Positions 8,620-18,620 are shown, numbered from the stretch's first letter. The stretch is 64,000 nucleotides of DNA from Metallosphaera hakonensis JCM 8857 = DSM 7519 (GCF_003201675.2 NZ_CP029287.2:1302001-1366000); one strand, 5' to 3'. Notes: generated by a model not told the origin, from the letters alone. Numbers and translations: made by a program.

Positions 8620-8859
8620 CTAAAATTGTCCTGCAAAGTAAGATATTAGAGCGAAAACCGTGGTTCCTAAAGCCAACCAAAAGGCAGCCATTATAGCATC
8701 TTCAATGAAATCTTGACCTGTTCTCTTTACCTTAAATATTGGGATTGGAGACCCTCTGAGAGCCCACCCTAGGGCCCAAGCCAAAATGAAAACGCTCCAA
8801 GCGATTTCGGTAACTTGTGTTGTAAGCTGTTGAACAAATGTTTCTATCCCGCTCATCAC
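8620..8859 (-). CDS. cedA1: CedA1, small partner of CedA
   Basis: This 79-aa membrane protein has two hydrophobic segments (about 15-34 and 53-76) separated by a basic loop containing KVKRTGQDF. In the described Ced system CedA1 forms a complex with CedA. It starts 16 bp after the cmk stop on the same strand, so the ced genes may be read through from the tail of the ribosomal/secY operon. ATG is doubled (residues 1 and 2). Confidence 0.82.
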   Translation of the reverse strand: MMSGIETFVQQLTTQVTEIAWSVFILAWALGWALRGSPIPIFKVKRTGQDFIEDAIMAAFWLALGTTVFALISYFAGQF

Positions 8860-8875
8860 TAGAAAGTATTTCTGA

Positions 8876-9418
8876 TTATTTACCCGGAGTTAACCGAATG
8901 TAAGAATCCAGAAAATATTCTATTATGCCTAAAACCTTATCAGGAGTGAGTTTTGAGGTATTAATAACTAGATCGTATAAGGAAGTGTCTTGAATATCTA
9001 TTCCATAATATTTCCAGAACCTATAGTAATGACTTTGCTCCCGCTCTAGAATAGTCATTAGTGCCTTATCGTAGGGGATTTGATCCCTCTGAGATATCCT
9101 TTTCGCTCTCTCTTCCAACGGCGCCCATAAATACACGCTGACTGTTGATTCATCTGCAAGAATCCAGCCTGCTATATGAGACTCAATCACTACATTGGCA
9201 CCTTTTGCCTGATTCAAAATCTCTTGGTCTATAATCCTATCGATGTCAAAATCTCTCTCTGCCTCTTTATTAAGAGAGACCAAGTCTTTACCTAAAACGG
9301 TTGCCTTTTCCCTAAAAATTTGCCCTCCGGATACGAACCTTAAACCGTATTTGTTAGCTAAGGATTTTGCTACTGTAGTCTTCCCACTGCCAGAGGGACC
9401 ACTAACAACCAATATCAT
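8876..9418 (-). CDS. cmk: Cytidylate kinase, archaeal type
   Basis: A 180-aa P-loop kinase phosphorylates CMP/dCMP to the diphosphates. The Walker A motif GPSGSGKTT is at residues 7-15, followed by SGGQIFRE, a typical CMP-kinase segment, and a lid-like SQRDQIPYDKA region. I take the ATG at 9418, which overlaps the eL34 stop as ATGA. A longer frame to 9460 would add 14 residues inside eL34. The eL34-cmk pairing at the end of the secY operon is standard in crenarchaea. Confidence 0.92.
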   Translation of the reverse strand: MILVVSGPSGSGKTTVAKSLANKYGLRFVSGGQIFREKATVLGKDLVSLNKEAERDFDIDRIIDQEILNQAKGANVVIESHIAGWILADESTVSVYLWAPLEERAKRISQRDQIPYDKALMTILEREQSHYYRFWKYYGIDIQDTSLYDLVINTSKLTPDKVLGIIEYFLDSYIRLTPGK

Positions 9419-9642
9419 GAAGTTCCTCTCATAGTTGACTTGATGAGATGCTGTAAACATCTATGACATATATATCCGCCATAGATCCTCTGTTTAGACC
9501 CCACACTACCCCTCAGAGGCTTCTTGCAAATTGCGCAAGTTGATTTATTAGACTTTCTTCTCCTAACTAAGGCCCTACTAGATCCGGAGGGAGTTTTTCT
9601 ATAAACCACTCTCACCGAGTTAGTTCTCTGAAAGGGCTTCAT
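9415..9642 (-). CDS. rpl34e: Ribosomal protein eL34
   Basis: This 75-aa protein of the large subunit carries two CxxC pairs for zinc: CAIC and CHRC. The N-terminus MKPFQRTNSVR is typical of the family, so I start at ATG 9642 rather than three codons upstream. It overlaps cmk by 4 nt at its 3' end, indicating translational coupling. Confidence 0.94.
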   Translation of the reverse strand: MKPFQRTNSVRVVYRKTPSGSSRALVRRRKSNKSTCAICKKPLRGSVGSKQRIYGGYICHRCLQHLIKSTMRGTS

Positions 9643-9672
9643 GCAGATCACCTTTGTTAGTTCATTGAAAAC

Positions 9673-10116
9673 TTAGTTTATATTTGCTTTGGGCCTTCTT
9701 AGGGAAAGTGGTGTAAATAGGAGAAATGATAAAATGTAAATTAGTATTGGTCCCTCTAATACTAGGTTCTTATTAGAAACTCGTTCTGTTAATATAGGGA
9801 TTGAGAAAGGCAGGTATACATTAAAGCTTAGAGAAAACACTAAGAGCAAGCCAGCTATATATATGCCTAGTAAAATGAGCGATTGAAGCATGGAATAAAA
9901 ATAGAGACTGTTATTATATCTTTTTATATCTTTAGACAATTTCCTATATAGTTTTTCCCGCCTTTTCGATGTTACCTTATTTATTCTATCATTCAAGTTG
10001 TCTAAAACCTCAATATATCTAAGAATCCGTTTAGATATATAAAATTTGTAAAAAAGATATATAATAATATTAAGGAGCATCGAGAAGAAAAATAATTCTA
10101 ATATATATTCAAGCAT
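9673..10116 (-). CDS. EMC3/TMCO1-family (DUF106) membrane insertase-like protein
   Basis: This 147-aa protein has hydrophobic segments at about 4-25, 76-98 and 122-138. A basic coiled-coil-like stretch (about 28-70, rich in K/R/N) follows the first helix. That layout fits the archaeal DUF106/YidC-like (Oxa1 superfamily) proteins, which aid membrane-protein insertion at the ribosome. Position between adk and eL34, just downstream of secY, is the conserved archaeal location and supports a function with the Sec translocon. Confidence 0.8.
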   Translation of the reverse strand: MLEYILELFFFSMLLNIIIYLFYKFYISKRILRYIEVLDNLNDRINKVTSKRREKLYRKLSKDIKRYNNSLYFYSMLQSLILLGIYIAGLLLVFSLSFNVYLPFSIPILTERVSNKNLVLEGPILIYILSFLLFTPLSLRRPKANIN

Positions 10117-10117
10117 A

Positions 10118-10702
10118 CTAGGTCATTGATTTTATAATTTGGATTGCAGCTATTGATGGATCGCCCTCAACGTTCCTAACTACTTTAACAGACGCTCCAA
10201 CTAACACAGCAGAAGCCATAGCTGAATATCTAGCAAAGTCCATTGTCTCTCTTATTACTTGAGGGTCAGAGTAATCTGTTCTAGCTCTGCTTTTATCGTT
10301 CTCCTGCCTCTTTATAATAATTTCTGGGTCACTTTCGATGAGGAAAATTACCTGCGGTTGGAGAATCTCTATTATATGCTTAGGTAGACCTGGAAGGTAT
10401 CCCCCAAGTGTTCGCACTACGGCATGGGTGTCTAGGAATGATAGACCCTCTCCCAGAGACGAAGCATCCTTATATATGCTTTTGGCAGCTTCAAGCTGCA
10501 ATTGTCTTTGAATAGATAGGGGCAGTTTTCTCATCTCGTCTCTATTATTTACATACTTCATTTCTATTGCAGTCTTTAGCATATAATCTCCATAATTCAT
10601 TATTAAAAACTTAGAATTTTCTCTGGATAATATTTCCTTTATTGTATTTAATATAGTGGTTTTTCCAACCCCAGGTATACCGGTCACAATACCGAGCTTC
10701 AA
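10118..10702 (-). CDS. adkA: Adenylate kinase, archaeal type
   Basis: This 194-aa enzyme interconverts ATP+AMP and 2 ADP. The Walker A motif is GIPGVGKTT at 8-16. The rest matches the archaeal AdkA family, which lacks the bacterial zinc-lid layout. It starts 2 bp after the secY stop and ends 1 bp before the next gene, so it is embedded in the ribosomal/secretion operon. Confidence 0.95.
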   Translation of the reverse strand: MKLGIVTGIPGVGKTTILNTIKEILSRENSKFLIMNYGDYMLKTAIEMKYVNNRDEMRKLPLSIQRQLQLEAAKSIYKDASSLGEGLSFLDTHAVVRTLGGYLPGLPKHIIEILQPQVIFLIESDPEIIIKRQENDKSRARTDYSDPQVIRETMDFARYSAMASAVLVGASVKVVRNVEGDPSIAAIQIIKSMT

Positions 10703-10704
10703 CT

Positions 10705-12096
10705 CTATTCACCTATCAATCTCTTTAACAAGGGGTACATCTCTATAGATCTTTCGTATGCTAACAGGCTATAATACTGCATGGCAATTGACACTGCTAA
10801 CAATATTCCAACTCCCGTTCCATACACTCCAAGAAGCGTGGCCCCTACTGCAATTACACTTACTATCAATGAGCTGAAGAATGCAAGGGGATAGATATAC
10901 TTAGCCAAAACTGCCTCTATCATTTTGGGATTGCTTCTCATACCTGGTATTTCTATTCCCGCATCGACTAAGTTCTGAGCCTGTGTCGCCGGATCCAGAC
11001 CCGATACCTCTACCCAGACTATCCCGAATAGGATACCCAGGACAATAAATACAGCAGTGTAAATTAATGCCCCTATTGGATCCTCTACTACAGCGTAAAC
11101 ACTATGGGGAATAGTGGTGTTTGGCGGAGGAAAGATAAAAGCCGATTGAATAGCGTTGAGTACACTACTGGCTGAAGATGACACATACGATGTCAAAGAT
11201 GAGAAGAGCTCTATGTCTGCACCTAAGACACTAACAAATATTACAGGGATGCTACTTACATAAAGGAAATTGAGGGGAATTGTCCTTCTTATTCCCCTAA
11301 GTTTTTGTGAAGTAATGGGTATTTGGACATTAATAGATGTTAACCAAATTATTAGAAATATTAGCCCTATTGTGGTAATTAATCCCACAAGATCAGGCTG
11401 GAATGGTTTAGTTGTATTCACGATTAATGTAAGCAAATTACCGTGATCTATCACCGTAGTGACGAGGGATGGGAAAAATCCAACAGGAAGGTTCTGCGAT
11501 TGTACGTTAACGATACCAAACATATACCAGAAGATAATCTTCATTGTCCCAGCAAGAATAAATAAACTGACTCCCGAGCCAAGACCCCAACCCTTCTGAA
11601 TCAACTCATCGAGCAGTAGGATAAGATAAGTAGCTACTATAAGCTGGCCGGCAACTATTAACGGAATATTAAAATTACCGAGGCCGGAAGCCCTTGTAAG
11701 GGCGAAACCAAATAGGAATGATTCCAGTAATATGAACAGAAAGGCAAGACCCTTTTGCGCCTCAGTGAATTTTGCCTTATCTTCCTCGTCGTTTAAGTTG
11801 AGATTCAGCAATTTCGATCCCACGAGAATTTGCATAATTAAACCTGCTGTAATTATTGGTCCTATCCCTAACTGTGCAAGGGTACCTGCAGTCGAGGCAA
11901 AAATGACCTGCTCCAAAAGGAAGTTACTTAATGAGGTGCTCTGTATTCCATATAGTGGGACTGAGGACATCAAAAGATAAACTACAACACCCACTATAGA
12001 CCATAATAGCTTCTGATTTAAAGTAGGTTTATCTACAGGCTTTCTTACAGCTGGGAGAACCTGACCCAGCTTCGATAAGGCGTCAGTAAGTGACAT
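10705..12096 (-). CDS. secY: Preprotein translocase subunit SecY
   Basis: This is the 463-aa channel subunit of the Sec61/SecY translocon, with about ten transmembrane helices. Family landmarks include PLYGIQSTS near the plug region, [16 protein letters not shown] and the cytosolic loop [18 protein letters not shown] that contacts the ribosome. It follows uL15 (16-bp gap), as in other archaeal spc operons. SecE and Sec61beta are outside the window. Confidence 0.97.
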   Translation of the reverse strand: MSLTDALSKLGQVLPAVRKPVDKPTLNQKLLWSIVGVVVYLLMSSVPLYGIQSTSLSNFLLEQVIFASTAGTLAQLGIGPIITAGLIMQILVGSKLLNLNLNDEEDKAKFTEAQKGLAFLFILLESFLFGFALTRASGLGNFNIPLIVAGQLIVATYLILLLDELIQKGWGLGSGVSLFILAGTMKIIFWYMFGIVNVQSQNLPVGFFPSLVTTVIDHGNLLTLIVNTTKPFQPDLVGLITTIGLIFLIIWLTSINVQIPITSQKLRGIRRTIPLNFLYVSSIPVIFVSVLGADIELFSSLTSYVSSSASSVLNAIQSAFIFPPPNTTIPHSVYAVVEDPIGALIYTAVFIVLGILFGIVWVEVSGLDPATQAQNLVDAGIEIPGMRSNPKMIEAVLAKYIYPLAFFSSLIVSVIAVGATLLGVYGTGVGILLAVSIAMQYYSLLAYERSIEMYPLLKRLIGE

Positions 12097-12112
12097 GCAT
12101 TAATCAAAACAG

Positions 12113-12547
12113 TTAGCTTTGGGGGGTTAAAATAACTTGCCCACCCGATTTTTCTATTTTCTCCTTAGCTTTATTGGTTATAGATCGTACTTTCACAACT
12201 AGAGAAGCCTTAACAGTGCCGCTTCCTAGAAGTTTGTCATAGCCTAATTTATCCAGGTCTATCTCTATTCTACCATCTTTAGACTCATAATTTAACTTTC
12301 CAGACTCTATTAACTCCCCTAATTTTCTGAGACTAATTGATTTAACTTTTTTAGACGTGGGATTAACAAAGCCGTGTTTGCCATACCAATCTTTTCCATA
12401 TTTTACTATCCATGACCATTTCTCTTTATGCATTCCTATATGTCTTCCACCCTCTGCACCTCTATCTCTGTGTTGACCCTTAGTTCCCCATCCCATAGTT
12501 CTATGCGCTCTCATTTTCCTTGACTTTTTCGATTTACGGACCACCAT
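12113..12547 (-). CDS. rpl15: Ribosomal protein uL15
   Basis: This 144-aa large-subunit protein has a basic Gly-rich N-terminus (MRAHRTMGWGTKGQHRD region) that threads into 23S rRNA, and a globular C-terminal half. Its start overlaps the end of uL30 by one base. The position before secY is conserved in bacteria and archaea. Confidence 0.96.
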   Translation of the reverse strand: MVVRKSKKSRKMRAHRTMGWGTKGQHRDRGAEGGRHIGMHKEKWSWIVKYGKDWYGKHGFVNPTSKKVKSISLRKLGELIESGKLNYESKDGRIEIDLDKLGYDKLLGSGTVKASLVVKVRSITNKAKEKIEKSGGQVILTPQS

Positions 12548-13014
12548 TATACCATCCTCTTTAGAAGCTCATTTATTTTTTCCGCCCTGTAACCTAACTC
12601 TCCTCCTGCTCCGAGGAAGGAGTTTATTTTTCCCTTGAAACCCTTTCTAGGAGGATGCAACCTAATTGGAAGTTTAAGCATTGGGCTCTGATTAATTCTA
12701 ATCTGACCTTGAACAATTTTACTAATTAAATCTTCCATGGACATACCAAAATATTTCTTCGTTATCTCCTCATTTAAGGGCCCTTCAGCAGTTCTTATCT
12801 TAGATATAATGGCTTTAATTCCTTCTAAATTGAGTTCACCCCAAGTGACATATGATTGGACCTTTCTAACCATCCCCACAATATTATCATCCTTGGGATA
12901 AATCATTGCGTTATAGTTACGTTTCAATCTTAACATCTCTAAGGTCTCTTGAATTTCCCACGGTGTAGACGCACTTCCTCTTAGCCTTATAACAACAATG
13001 GAGCTCATTTTCAA
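12547..13014 (-). CDS. rpl30: Ribosomal protein uL30
   Basis: This 155-aa archaeal/eukaryotic-length uL30 has the ferredoxin-like core VVIRLRGSASTPWEIQETL near the N-terminus and a C-terminal extension ending in LHPPRKGFKGKI plus a Gly-rich tail. It is separated from uS5 by one base and overlaps uL15 by one base. Either Met1 or Met3 could be the start. Confidence 0.95.
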   Translation of the reverse strand: MKMSSIVVIRLRGSASTPWEIQETLEMLRLKRNYNAMIYPKDDNIVGMVRKVQSYVTWGELNLEGIKAIISKIRTAEGPLNEEITKKYFGMSMEDLISKIVQGQIRINQSPMLKLPIRLHPPRKGFKGKINSFLGAGGELGYRAEKINELLKRMV

Positions 13015-13015
13015 T

Positions 13016-13663
13016 TCACCTTCTTCTTGCCCAATCCACCGGCGTTACGAATCTATAAGTGTTGTATAATGCCTTATACCCTGCCATAATGAAATTATCC
13101 GTGGTCCTAGTCTCTCCCCTACTAAAGGACCAGACGTCATTTATCCCTGCATAAGTGAGCAATGTTTTAAGTACACCTCCAGCTACTAAACCGGTACCCT
13201 TTGGAGCAGGTCTAAGTACAACCTCAGTGCTACCTGTCTTACCGGATACTAAGAATGGCAAGCTATGTGACTCTCCACAGGTGCACTCCCAGCTACCACA
13301 ACCTCTCCTCACAGGAATTACATGCATTTTAGCATCCCTTATAGCCTTTTGAATAGCGACTCTCAGCTGCTTTGATTTCCCTACTCCTAGACTAACATAA
13401 CCGTCGTAATTTCCCATTACTACTAGTACCTTATATCTTGATAGTTCTCCTGCATCAGTCTGTTTTTGAACCATGCTTATATCTATTACCTCATATTTCA
13501 TGTTAGGCAGGAGAACATCAACTATCTCTGGTTCCACTATACTTAGATTTCGAGCATAAAGATCTTTTATGGATGTAACTTTACCTTCCTTAACTAGTTG
13601 CCCAACCTTAGTCCTTGGCCTCCATTCCTCTACATTTGAAGAGGGAACTTCTTCTGCCATCAT
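13016..13663 (-). CDS. rps5: Ribosomal protein uS5
   Basis: This is a 215-aa small-subunit protein at the mRNA entry and decoding region. It has the N-terminal dsRBD-like half (NYDGYVSLGVGKSKQLR) and the S5 C-terminal domain (APKGTGLVAGGVLKTLLTYAGI). The start overlaps uL18 by 4 nt (ATGA type). Confidence 0.97.
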   Translation of the reverse strand: MMAEEVPSSNVEEWRPRTKVGQLVKEGKVTSIKDLYARNLSIVEPEIVDVLLPNMKYEVIDISMVQKQTDAGELSRYKVLVVMGNYDGYVSLGVGKSKQLRVAIQKAIRDAKMHVIPVRRGCGSWECTCGESHSLPFLVSGKTGSTEVVLRPAPKGTGLVAGGVLKTLLTYAGINDVWSFSRGETRTTDNFIMAGYKALYNTYRFVTPVDWARRR

Positions 13664-14256
13664 TTACCACCGGATTTAATTGAATTTAGAACCTCCTCGA
13701 AATGAGAAGGTAGATCTCGAGGATTTAATCCGCGAGATAGGTAACGGGAGAATATAACCTTGAATTTCTCTTGGTCTTCCTGTTCCAATTTCTTGGCATA
13801 TTCCGCAATATGTTTTCCCACAAGCCTGTTATTATCTATTCCTATTTCACCTAATGGTACCTTTACACCACTATCGACTACTCCCTTTAATGCATAAAAA
13901 ATCCTTGCGCCCTTAGTTGGACTAAATAAGCCAATATCTGCGTTTGCGGTTGTAATTCCGGCTTTCTTGGCTCTTAAACCTGCTAAATATCCTACTAAAT
14001 AGCATGCCGACGAATTATTTTCATCCCCTTTCCAACCATACTTTACGAGTTCTTTAGAATGAGCTGCAGTCAAAGTTAGATCGCCTTTAGGATTAAACCT
14101 CATAAATTGAACCACCACATGCTTGCCAGTTATCCTTACGACGACCCTGTCAGCCCTATTTACGACGTAAGTATACCTTCTGTAATAGTTAGTTTTCCCT
14201 TCTCTTCTTCTCCTGAATTTCACCTTATAGTTAGGTCCGTTTGCCATAATCATCAC
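13660..14256 (-). CDS. rpl18: Ribosomal protein uL18
   Basis: This 198-aa 5S rRNA-binding protein is recognised by its N-terminus (PNYKVKFRRRREGKTNY) and the central NSSACYLVGYLAGLRAKKAG segment. It is longer than bacterial uL18, as usual in archaea. It overlaps uS5 and eL19 by 4 nt each. Confidence 0.97.
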   Translation of the reverse strand: MMIMANGPNYKVKFRRRREGKTNYYRRYTYVVNRADRVVVRITGKHVVVQFMRFNPKGDLTLTAAHSKELVKYGWKGDENNSSACYLVGYLAGLRAKKAGITTANADIGLFSPTKGARIFYALKGVVDSGVKVPLGEIGIDNNRLVGKHIAEYAKKLEQEDQEKFKVIFSRYLSRGLNPRDLPSHFEEVLNSIKSGGK

Positions 14257-14708
14257 TCTCTTAACTTACCCATTTGCTTGAGCATTGTCTTAACGTCTCC
14301 CAGACTCTTAAATGTACCTCCTTTAGCTTTAATGTACATTGCTCTATACGTATGTTCATCAATTATATCATGATCCCTCAACCAACGTAGATAATTCCTT
14401 ATCTTCCTAATAGTAGCGATCCATCTGTCCTTCCTAGCCTCTCTTGCCCCCTTTCTTCCATTCTTACTTCCAGTTTTCCTACCCTCTCCCTTCCTCTTTC
14501 TATTTCTTCTTCTCTCTTTAATCCTCCCCCTGCTGTTCCCTTTAGCGGAAAGGACAATTATCTTCCCATCTTTAATAAGTTTCCTGATGTCATCTCTCGT
14601 TAAGGCACCTGCTACTTCATCAGCATTCTCAGGAGGAATTCTGATTCTTCCCTTTCCAGTACCTTTTATATCTGCAGCCAACCTTTTTTGAAGCTCGAGT
14701 TCTGCCAT
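14253..14708 (-). CDS. rpl19e: Ribosomal protein eL19
   Basis: This 151-aa large-subunit protein is specific to archaea and eukaryotes. The core IRIPPENADEVAGALTRDDIRKL is followed by a very basic SRGRIKERRRNRKRKGEGRK helix and a WLRDHDIIDEHTYRAMY segment. It overlaps uL18 and lies 2 bp after eL32. Confidence 0.96.
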   Translation of the reverse strand: MAELELQKRLAADIKGTGKGRIRIPPENADEVAGALTRDDIRKLIKDGKIIVLSAKGNSRGRIKERRRNRKRKGEGRKTGSKNGRKGAREARKDRWIATIRKIRNYLRWLRDHDIIDEHTYRAMYIKAKGGTFKSLGDVKTMLKQMGKLRE

Positions 14709-14710
14709 TA

Positions 14711-15115
14711 CTAATCACCATTACAAATTCGTATACCTAATTCTTTCGCTTTCCTAATTATTTCTAGTCTTTTCCTTAAGCCTACTTGAGATGAAATTCT
14801 TATAATGACCTGATCCTTCTTTGTTGCGAGCGACTCAACTTCTTTGACGTTATTTATCAATATCTCCTTGAGTCCAGAAGGATGGAGGTGCCTTATTGAT
14901 GCGGGTGTCCTGAAACCTACCATAACAGGTTTAGGAAAGCCTTTAATTCTCAGTCTTGTTTTATTATCTTGGCCCCTTGTTCTTCTCCATCTCTCCTGTC
15001 TTTCCAGCCTAAAGTACTTATCCCAATCATATCTCAGGAATTTAGGTAGCTTATTCCTATGGAGTTGTTTCATTTTATAAATTTTCTTCCTATTTAATGA
15101 TACTTTCATTTCCAT
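14711..15115 (-). CDS. rpl32e: Ribosomal protein eL32
   Basis: This is a 134-aa archaeal/eukaryotic large-subunit protein. LRIKGFPKPVMVGFRTPAS and the RHLHPSG segment are diagnostic. The N-terminal stretch (1-30) is highly basic. Its ATG touches the uL6 stop (one shared base). Confidence 0.95.
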   Translation of the reverse strand: MEMKVSLNRKKIYKMKQLHRNKLPKFLRYDWDKYFRLERQERWRRTRGQDNKTRLRIKGFPKPVMVGFRTPASIRHLHPSGLKEILINNVKEVESLATKKDQVIIRISSQVGLRKRLEIIRKAKELGIRICNGD

Positions 15116-15660
15116 TACTCAATCACCTCGTTCTTGTAAATATAAATCCCATCGGAGAATATCCTTCTATCAAAACCTCTTATCTTAGAGGCAAGCTCTA
15201 TATTCGCAGCCGTTTGGGATACCTTCTCTAAATCAATTCCCTCAACCAATATGTCCTCTCCTTTTACTGTCACCTTAACTCCAGGCATAATCCTCGCCTT
15301 CCTAACATTTTTCTCGCCTATAAGGTTAGTAATTTGAACCTCGTCTCCTACAACCTTCACTGTAATTGGGAAATGTGTAAATATTATCTTCAGGTAATAT
15401 CTGTAGCCCTTCTGAACGCCAGTAAACATGTTCTTTATATGTTTCATAACACTATATACTACGGCCTTTTCTCTACGCCCTAAGAAGGAGGCTTCTAGTA
15501 CAATCTTACCATCTTCTTGAGTAATGTTTAAGAAGTTAGCAAATGAGAAGTCCCTAGAGATTTCTCCTTTTTTGCCCTTGACTTTGACCGTTTTTCCCTC
15601 AATACTCACTGTTATGCCTGAGGGAATCTGAATTTCTTCTTTAAATGAGATCAATTGCAT
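15115..15660 (-). CDS. rpl6: Ribosomal protein uL6
   Basis: This 181-aa protein sits near the factor-binding site of the large subunit. It has two tandem alpha/beta repeats: the first around [21 protein letters not shown] and the second around [21 protein letters not shown]. Length is normal for archaea. Confidence 0.97.
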   Translation of the reverse strand: MQLISFKEEIQIPSGITVSIEGKTVKVKGKKGEISRDFSFANFLNITQEDGKIVLEASFLGRREKAVVYSVMKHIKNMFTGVQKGYRYYLKIIFTHFPITVKVVGDEVQITNLIGEKNVRKARIMPGVKVTVKGEDILVEGIDLEKVSQTAANIELASKIRGFDRRIFSDGIYIYKNEVIE

Positions 15661-15671
15661 CCAATATCACC

Positions 15672-16073
15672 TCAATACACATACCCGAGGACTATTCCTC
15701 CTGTCCTTTGCCTTGCAGCCTCCTTATGGGTCATGACGCCTTTTGGAGTAGAGACTATAACAACGCCAATTTCCTTTGACGGAAGATATCTCCTTATGTA
15801 ATCTGGAAGGCTAATCATTTCCCTATAAGTTAAGGAGTAGCGGGGAGTTATTGCCCCACACTTGTTTATTCTACCTAACAACTGTACAACTATTTTCCCC
15901 CATCTTCCATCATCAATGTACTCGAATTCCCCTACATAACCCTCTTTTTGCATGGTCCTTAGAACGTTAACTATAAGCTTCGACGATGGCATTATTATAG
16001 CTTGATTATTTCTTCTCATTTCGTTATTATAGAGCGAGCTCAGAGCGTTTGATAAGGTATTTACCACTGTCAC
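15672..16073 (-). CDS. rps8: Ribosomal protein uS8
   Basis: This 133-aa small-subunit assembly protein binds helix 21 of 16S rRNA. The N-terminal [18 protein letters not shown] and the C-terminal [18 protein letters not shown] motifs are conserved. Six bp separate it from uS14 upstream. Confidence 0.97.
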   Translation of the reverse strand: MTVVNTLSNALSSLYNNEMRRNNQAIIMPSSKLIVNVLRTMQKEGYVGEFEYIDDGRWGKIVVQLLGRINKCGAITPRYSLTYREMISLPDYIRRYLPSKEIGVVIVSTPKGVMTHKEAARQRTGGIVLGYVY

Positions 16074-16079
16074 CTACTT

Positions 16080-16244
16080 TCACCTCAGCCTCTTAAATCC
16101 TAAGGGATATGCCACTTCCCTAAAGCACTGCCTACAGAGGTATATCCCATACTTCTGTATAACAGAGTCCGTGCTTCCACATCTTCTGCAATACTGAACT
16201 CCTCTCCCATATTTTCTTTCCGCTGGTGGTTTATACTTACCCAT
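16080..16244 (-). CDS. rps14: Ribosomal protein uS14, zinc type
   Basis: This 54-aa protein was read directly from the sequence between uL5 and uS8. It begins MGKYKPPAERKYGRG and has zinc ligands C19xxC22 and C37xxC40, ending GFKRLR. Length and position are standard for archaeal zinc-binding S14. It starts 11 bp after the uL5 stop. Confidence 0.96.
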   Translation of the reverse strand: MGKYKPPAERKYGRGVQYCRRCGSTDSVIQKYGIYLCRQCFREVAYPLGFKRLR

Positions 16245-16254
16245 TTAATTCACC

Positions 16255-16782
16255 TCAAACAATGGTAACTCCAAACTTCTCCGTGAGGTACTTCATGGAC
16301 TCCTCCCTCTTTATCCTCACGGATTCAGGAATTTTTGATTTTTGTCTTTTTCTCCTGCTAACTCTAAATCCAGGCCTCTCGAAGGTTATTGCTACATCTA
16401 ATCCGAATATTCCCACTTCAGGATCGTATCTGGTTCCAGGGATAACCACATGCTCAGCGATACCAAAGCTAACGTTTCCGTGTTTATCGAAACTTGATGA
16501 TTTTATCTTGTAGTTGACAGCTGCCAAGGCTCTTTTCAGAAACTCCTCTGCCTTTTCATATCTTAGAGTCACCATAACTCCTATGGGGGCACCTTTCCTA
16601 ACATCGAACTCCTTTATAGATTTCTTGGCTTTTGTATAGACTGGCTTAGATCCTGTTAATTCCTCCAACAACTGCATAGCCTTCTGTAACCTTTCCCCAG
16701 ATTCTCCAAGTCCTATATTAACCGTTACCTTGGAAATCTTAATTTCCCTCATAGGGTTTTGCTTACCAACATGTTGCTCCAT
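16255..16782 (-). CDS. rpl5: Ribosomal protein uL5
   Basis: This 175-aa 5S rRNA-binding protein of the central protuberance is identified by [18 protein letters not shown], the [17 protein letters not shown] segment and [16 protein letters not shown]. It adjoins eS4 with no gap. Confidence 0.97.
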   Translation of the reverse strand: MEQHVGKQNPMREIKISKVTVNIGLGESGERLQKAMQLLEELTGSKPVYTKAKKSIKEFDVRKGAPIGVMVTLRYEKAEEFLKRALAAVNYKIKSSSFDKHGNVSFGIAEHVVIPGTRYDPEVGIFGLDVAITFERPGFRVSRRKRQKSKIPESVRIKREESMKYLTEKFGVTIV

Positions 16783-17508
16783 CTATTCCACCTTTATCTC
16801 AGGTTTTTCGTCTCCAACTACCATTGCGTTCTCAAGATTAGTTTCGTATTCAACACCACTTGAACCCCTTATAACAACGATTGAATATCTCCTTGTTTTA
16901 TACGGCGACGTCTGAATTCTCTTTAGCTGACCAATCATTCCGGCGTTCTTACCACCAATGGCCATAACGTATGCATTCTCCTTGAATGTATATACTCCAC
17001 GAACTTCTTGACCCGGCAAAGAGATGTTAAACGTTGAGAGCGTAGGTTGTTTTACTAGATCTCCCGTTTCCTTGTTCACAATAATATTTCTTCCATCTTC
17101 TAAGTTCAGTTGCAATAAACCTCCTGGAACTAAGGTCTTGTTTAGAAGCCTGATTAGCTTGAATTTGCTTTCTTCCTCAGACACTTTTACCGCTTTTAGT
17201 AGCCTAACCTTATCCGGCACTATTCTAAAATACATATCGGCGTGAGGAATTGACACAACATCCATCAAGCCCACAGGATACTTAAAATCTCTTCTTATTC
17301 TCCCATCAACTAATACTTTCCCGTCCGAAATTATCTTTTTAGATTCGTTCAATGACGTAGTGAACTTCAAGTAATCTCTCAATAGCAACCCAAGTGGAAT
17401 GCTTCTCATTAATGGATGAGGCCCAGGCGATGCCTTCACTGTCCACTTATATTCTTTTTTACTCGCCCTTAGAAACCAGGGAGCTTCAAGCCTTGTAATA
17501 TGTGCCAT
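16783..17508 (-). CDS. rps4e: Ribosomal protein eS4
   Basis: This 241-aa archaeal/eukaryotic small-subunit protein has an N-terminal S4-like RNA-binding domain (about 42-105), the central eS4 domain and a C-terminal KOW motif (IGGKNAGMIGQLKRI). HITRLEAPWF at the N-terminus is diagnostic. It adjoins uL24 and uL5 directly. Confidence 0.97.
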   Translation of the reverse strand: MAHITRLEAPWFLRASKKEYKWTVKASPGPHPLMRSIPLGLLLRDYLKFTTSLNESKKIISDGKVLVDGRIRRDFKYPVGLMDVVSIPHADMYFRIVPDKVRLLKAVKVSEEESKFKLIRLLNKTLVPGGLLQLNLEDGRNIIVNKETGDLVKQPTLSTFNISLPGQEVRGVYTFKENAYVMAIGGKNAGMIGQLKRIQTSPYKTRRYSIVVIRGSSGVEYETNLENAMVVGDEKPEIKVE

Positions 17509-17862
17509 TTAACTCTTACCTCCTGAGTCTGTCTTCTGGGACTTTGATGCCTTACGTGTTATGGCATCTCTTCTTTTGGGATCATTCGTATTCAACTTAG
17601 TGATCTCAACCTTGGAAGCATGGATCTTTATATATATTGGTGTACCATCGGCCTTCTTCCTAGTTAAACCTTCTATCGATATCCTACCAGTAGCCGGAAA
17701 TACTTGAGTCACCTTGCCTTCGAACCCATAGTTATCCCCTCTCATAACTCTCACAGTGTCATCCTTTCTAACCGGAATCCTGCGTATACTATACTCCTTT
17801 GATAGTTCGTCAGACAATTTAGCAACCAAATTGGAAGAAGCAGTCATGATCAAACACCTCAC
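17509..17862 (-). CDS. rpl24: Ribosomal protein uL24
   Basis: This 117-aa assembly-initiator protein contains the KOW motif [19 protein letters not shown] near residues 38-56. The tail is basic. ATG overlaps uL14 by 4 nt. The frame could also start at Met6 (MTASSN). Confidence 0.95.
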   Translation of the reverse strand: MRCLIMTASSNLVAKLSDELSKEYSIRRIPVRKDDTVRVMRGDNYGFEGKVTQVFPATGRISIEGLTRKKADGTPIYIKIHASKVEITKLNTNDPKRRDAITRKASKSQKTDSGGKS

Positions 17863-18284
17863 ACTATAAAGGTAGCCAAACTAGCCACCTTAGGCCATCT
17901 TTCTGCAGCCTCCCTTGCTACGGGGCCTCTAATTTCTGTGCCTTTTGCGGTTCCGTCTGGATTAACTATCACTACTGCGTTATCATCAAATGATATCCAA
18001 GTCCCATCAGGCCTCCTAAAGGGCATCTTCTGCCTTATCACAACCGCCTTAAACTTCTGCTTCCTCACATCCGGAGATCCTTTCCTAACAGATACCATTA
18101 CTAGATCGCCAACGTTAGCGAAGGGAACCCTCCTCAAAGCTCCCCTATATCCGAATACGCTAATTATAACCGCCTCTTTCCCTCCGCTATTATCGGAAAC
18201 CACTACCTTTGTATAATTCTGGACACCTGGTGTAAGACCTTTCCTTGAACCTAATACTTGCATTTTCTCTGGCAACCAGATCAC
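17859..18284 (-). CDS. rpl14: Ribosomal protein uL14
   Basis: This 141-aa protein lies at the subunit interface. The five-stranded barrel core includes [16 protein letters not shown] and [13 protein letters not shown], and the C-terminus has [20 protein letters not shown]. Overlaps of 4 nt exist on both sides (uS17 and uL24). Confidence 0.97.
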   Translation of the reverse strand: MIWLPEKMQVLGSRKGLTPGVQNYTKVVVSDNSGGKEAVIISVFGYRGALRRVPFANVGDLVMVSVRKGSPDVRKQKFKAVVIRQKMPFRRPDGTWISFDDNAVVIVNPDGTAKGTEIRGPVAREAAERWPKVASLATFIV

Positions 18285-18616
18285 CTCTTACCTAGAACTA
18301 CGAAAGAGACCGACTTGGAAATCGGCCTGGTCTCTCCTATAATCACTGTATCTCCCTCCTTGACCTCAACGCATGAAGGTATCCTCACATGAATCCTGCT
18401 AGACCTTCTCTCATATCTCTTGTATTTATGATCATAAAATAGATAAGTCCTCTCCACTACTCCCATTTTCATTGCTCTGCTCTTTATTAAGGTGCCCTCT
18501 ATCAAGGTGCCCCTTACCCTTAAACTCCCATGGTATGGGCAGTCCAAGTCATCACACTCCTTGGTAGGAGGTGAGACACCAGGAATGCCCACGTTTTTTG
18601 GTTTAACTTGAGACAT
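18281..18616 (-). CDS. rps17: Ribosomal protein uS17
   Basis: This 111-aa protein has an OB-fold core ([20 protein letters not shown]) preceded by the archaeal N-terminal extension [10 protein letters not shown]. The conserved [20 protein letters not shown] is present. It lies 4 bp downstream of the RNase P protein gene. Confidence 0.96.
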   Translation of the reverse strand: MSQVKPKNVGIPGVSPPTKECDDLDCPYHGSLRVRGTLIEGTLIKSRAMKMGVVERTYLFYDHKYKRYERRSSRIHVRIPSCVEVKEGDTVIIGETRPISKSVSFVVLGKR

Positions 18617-18620
18617 CTAA

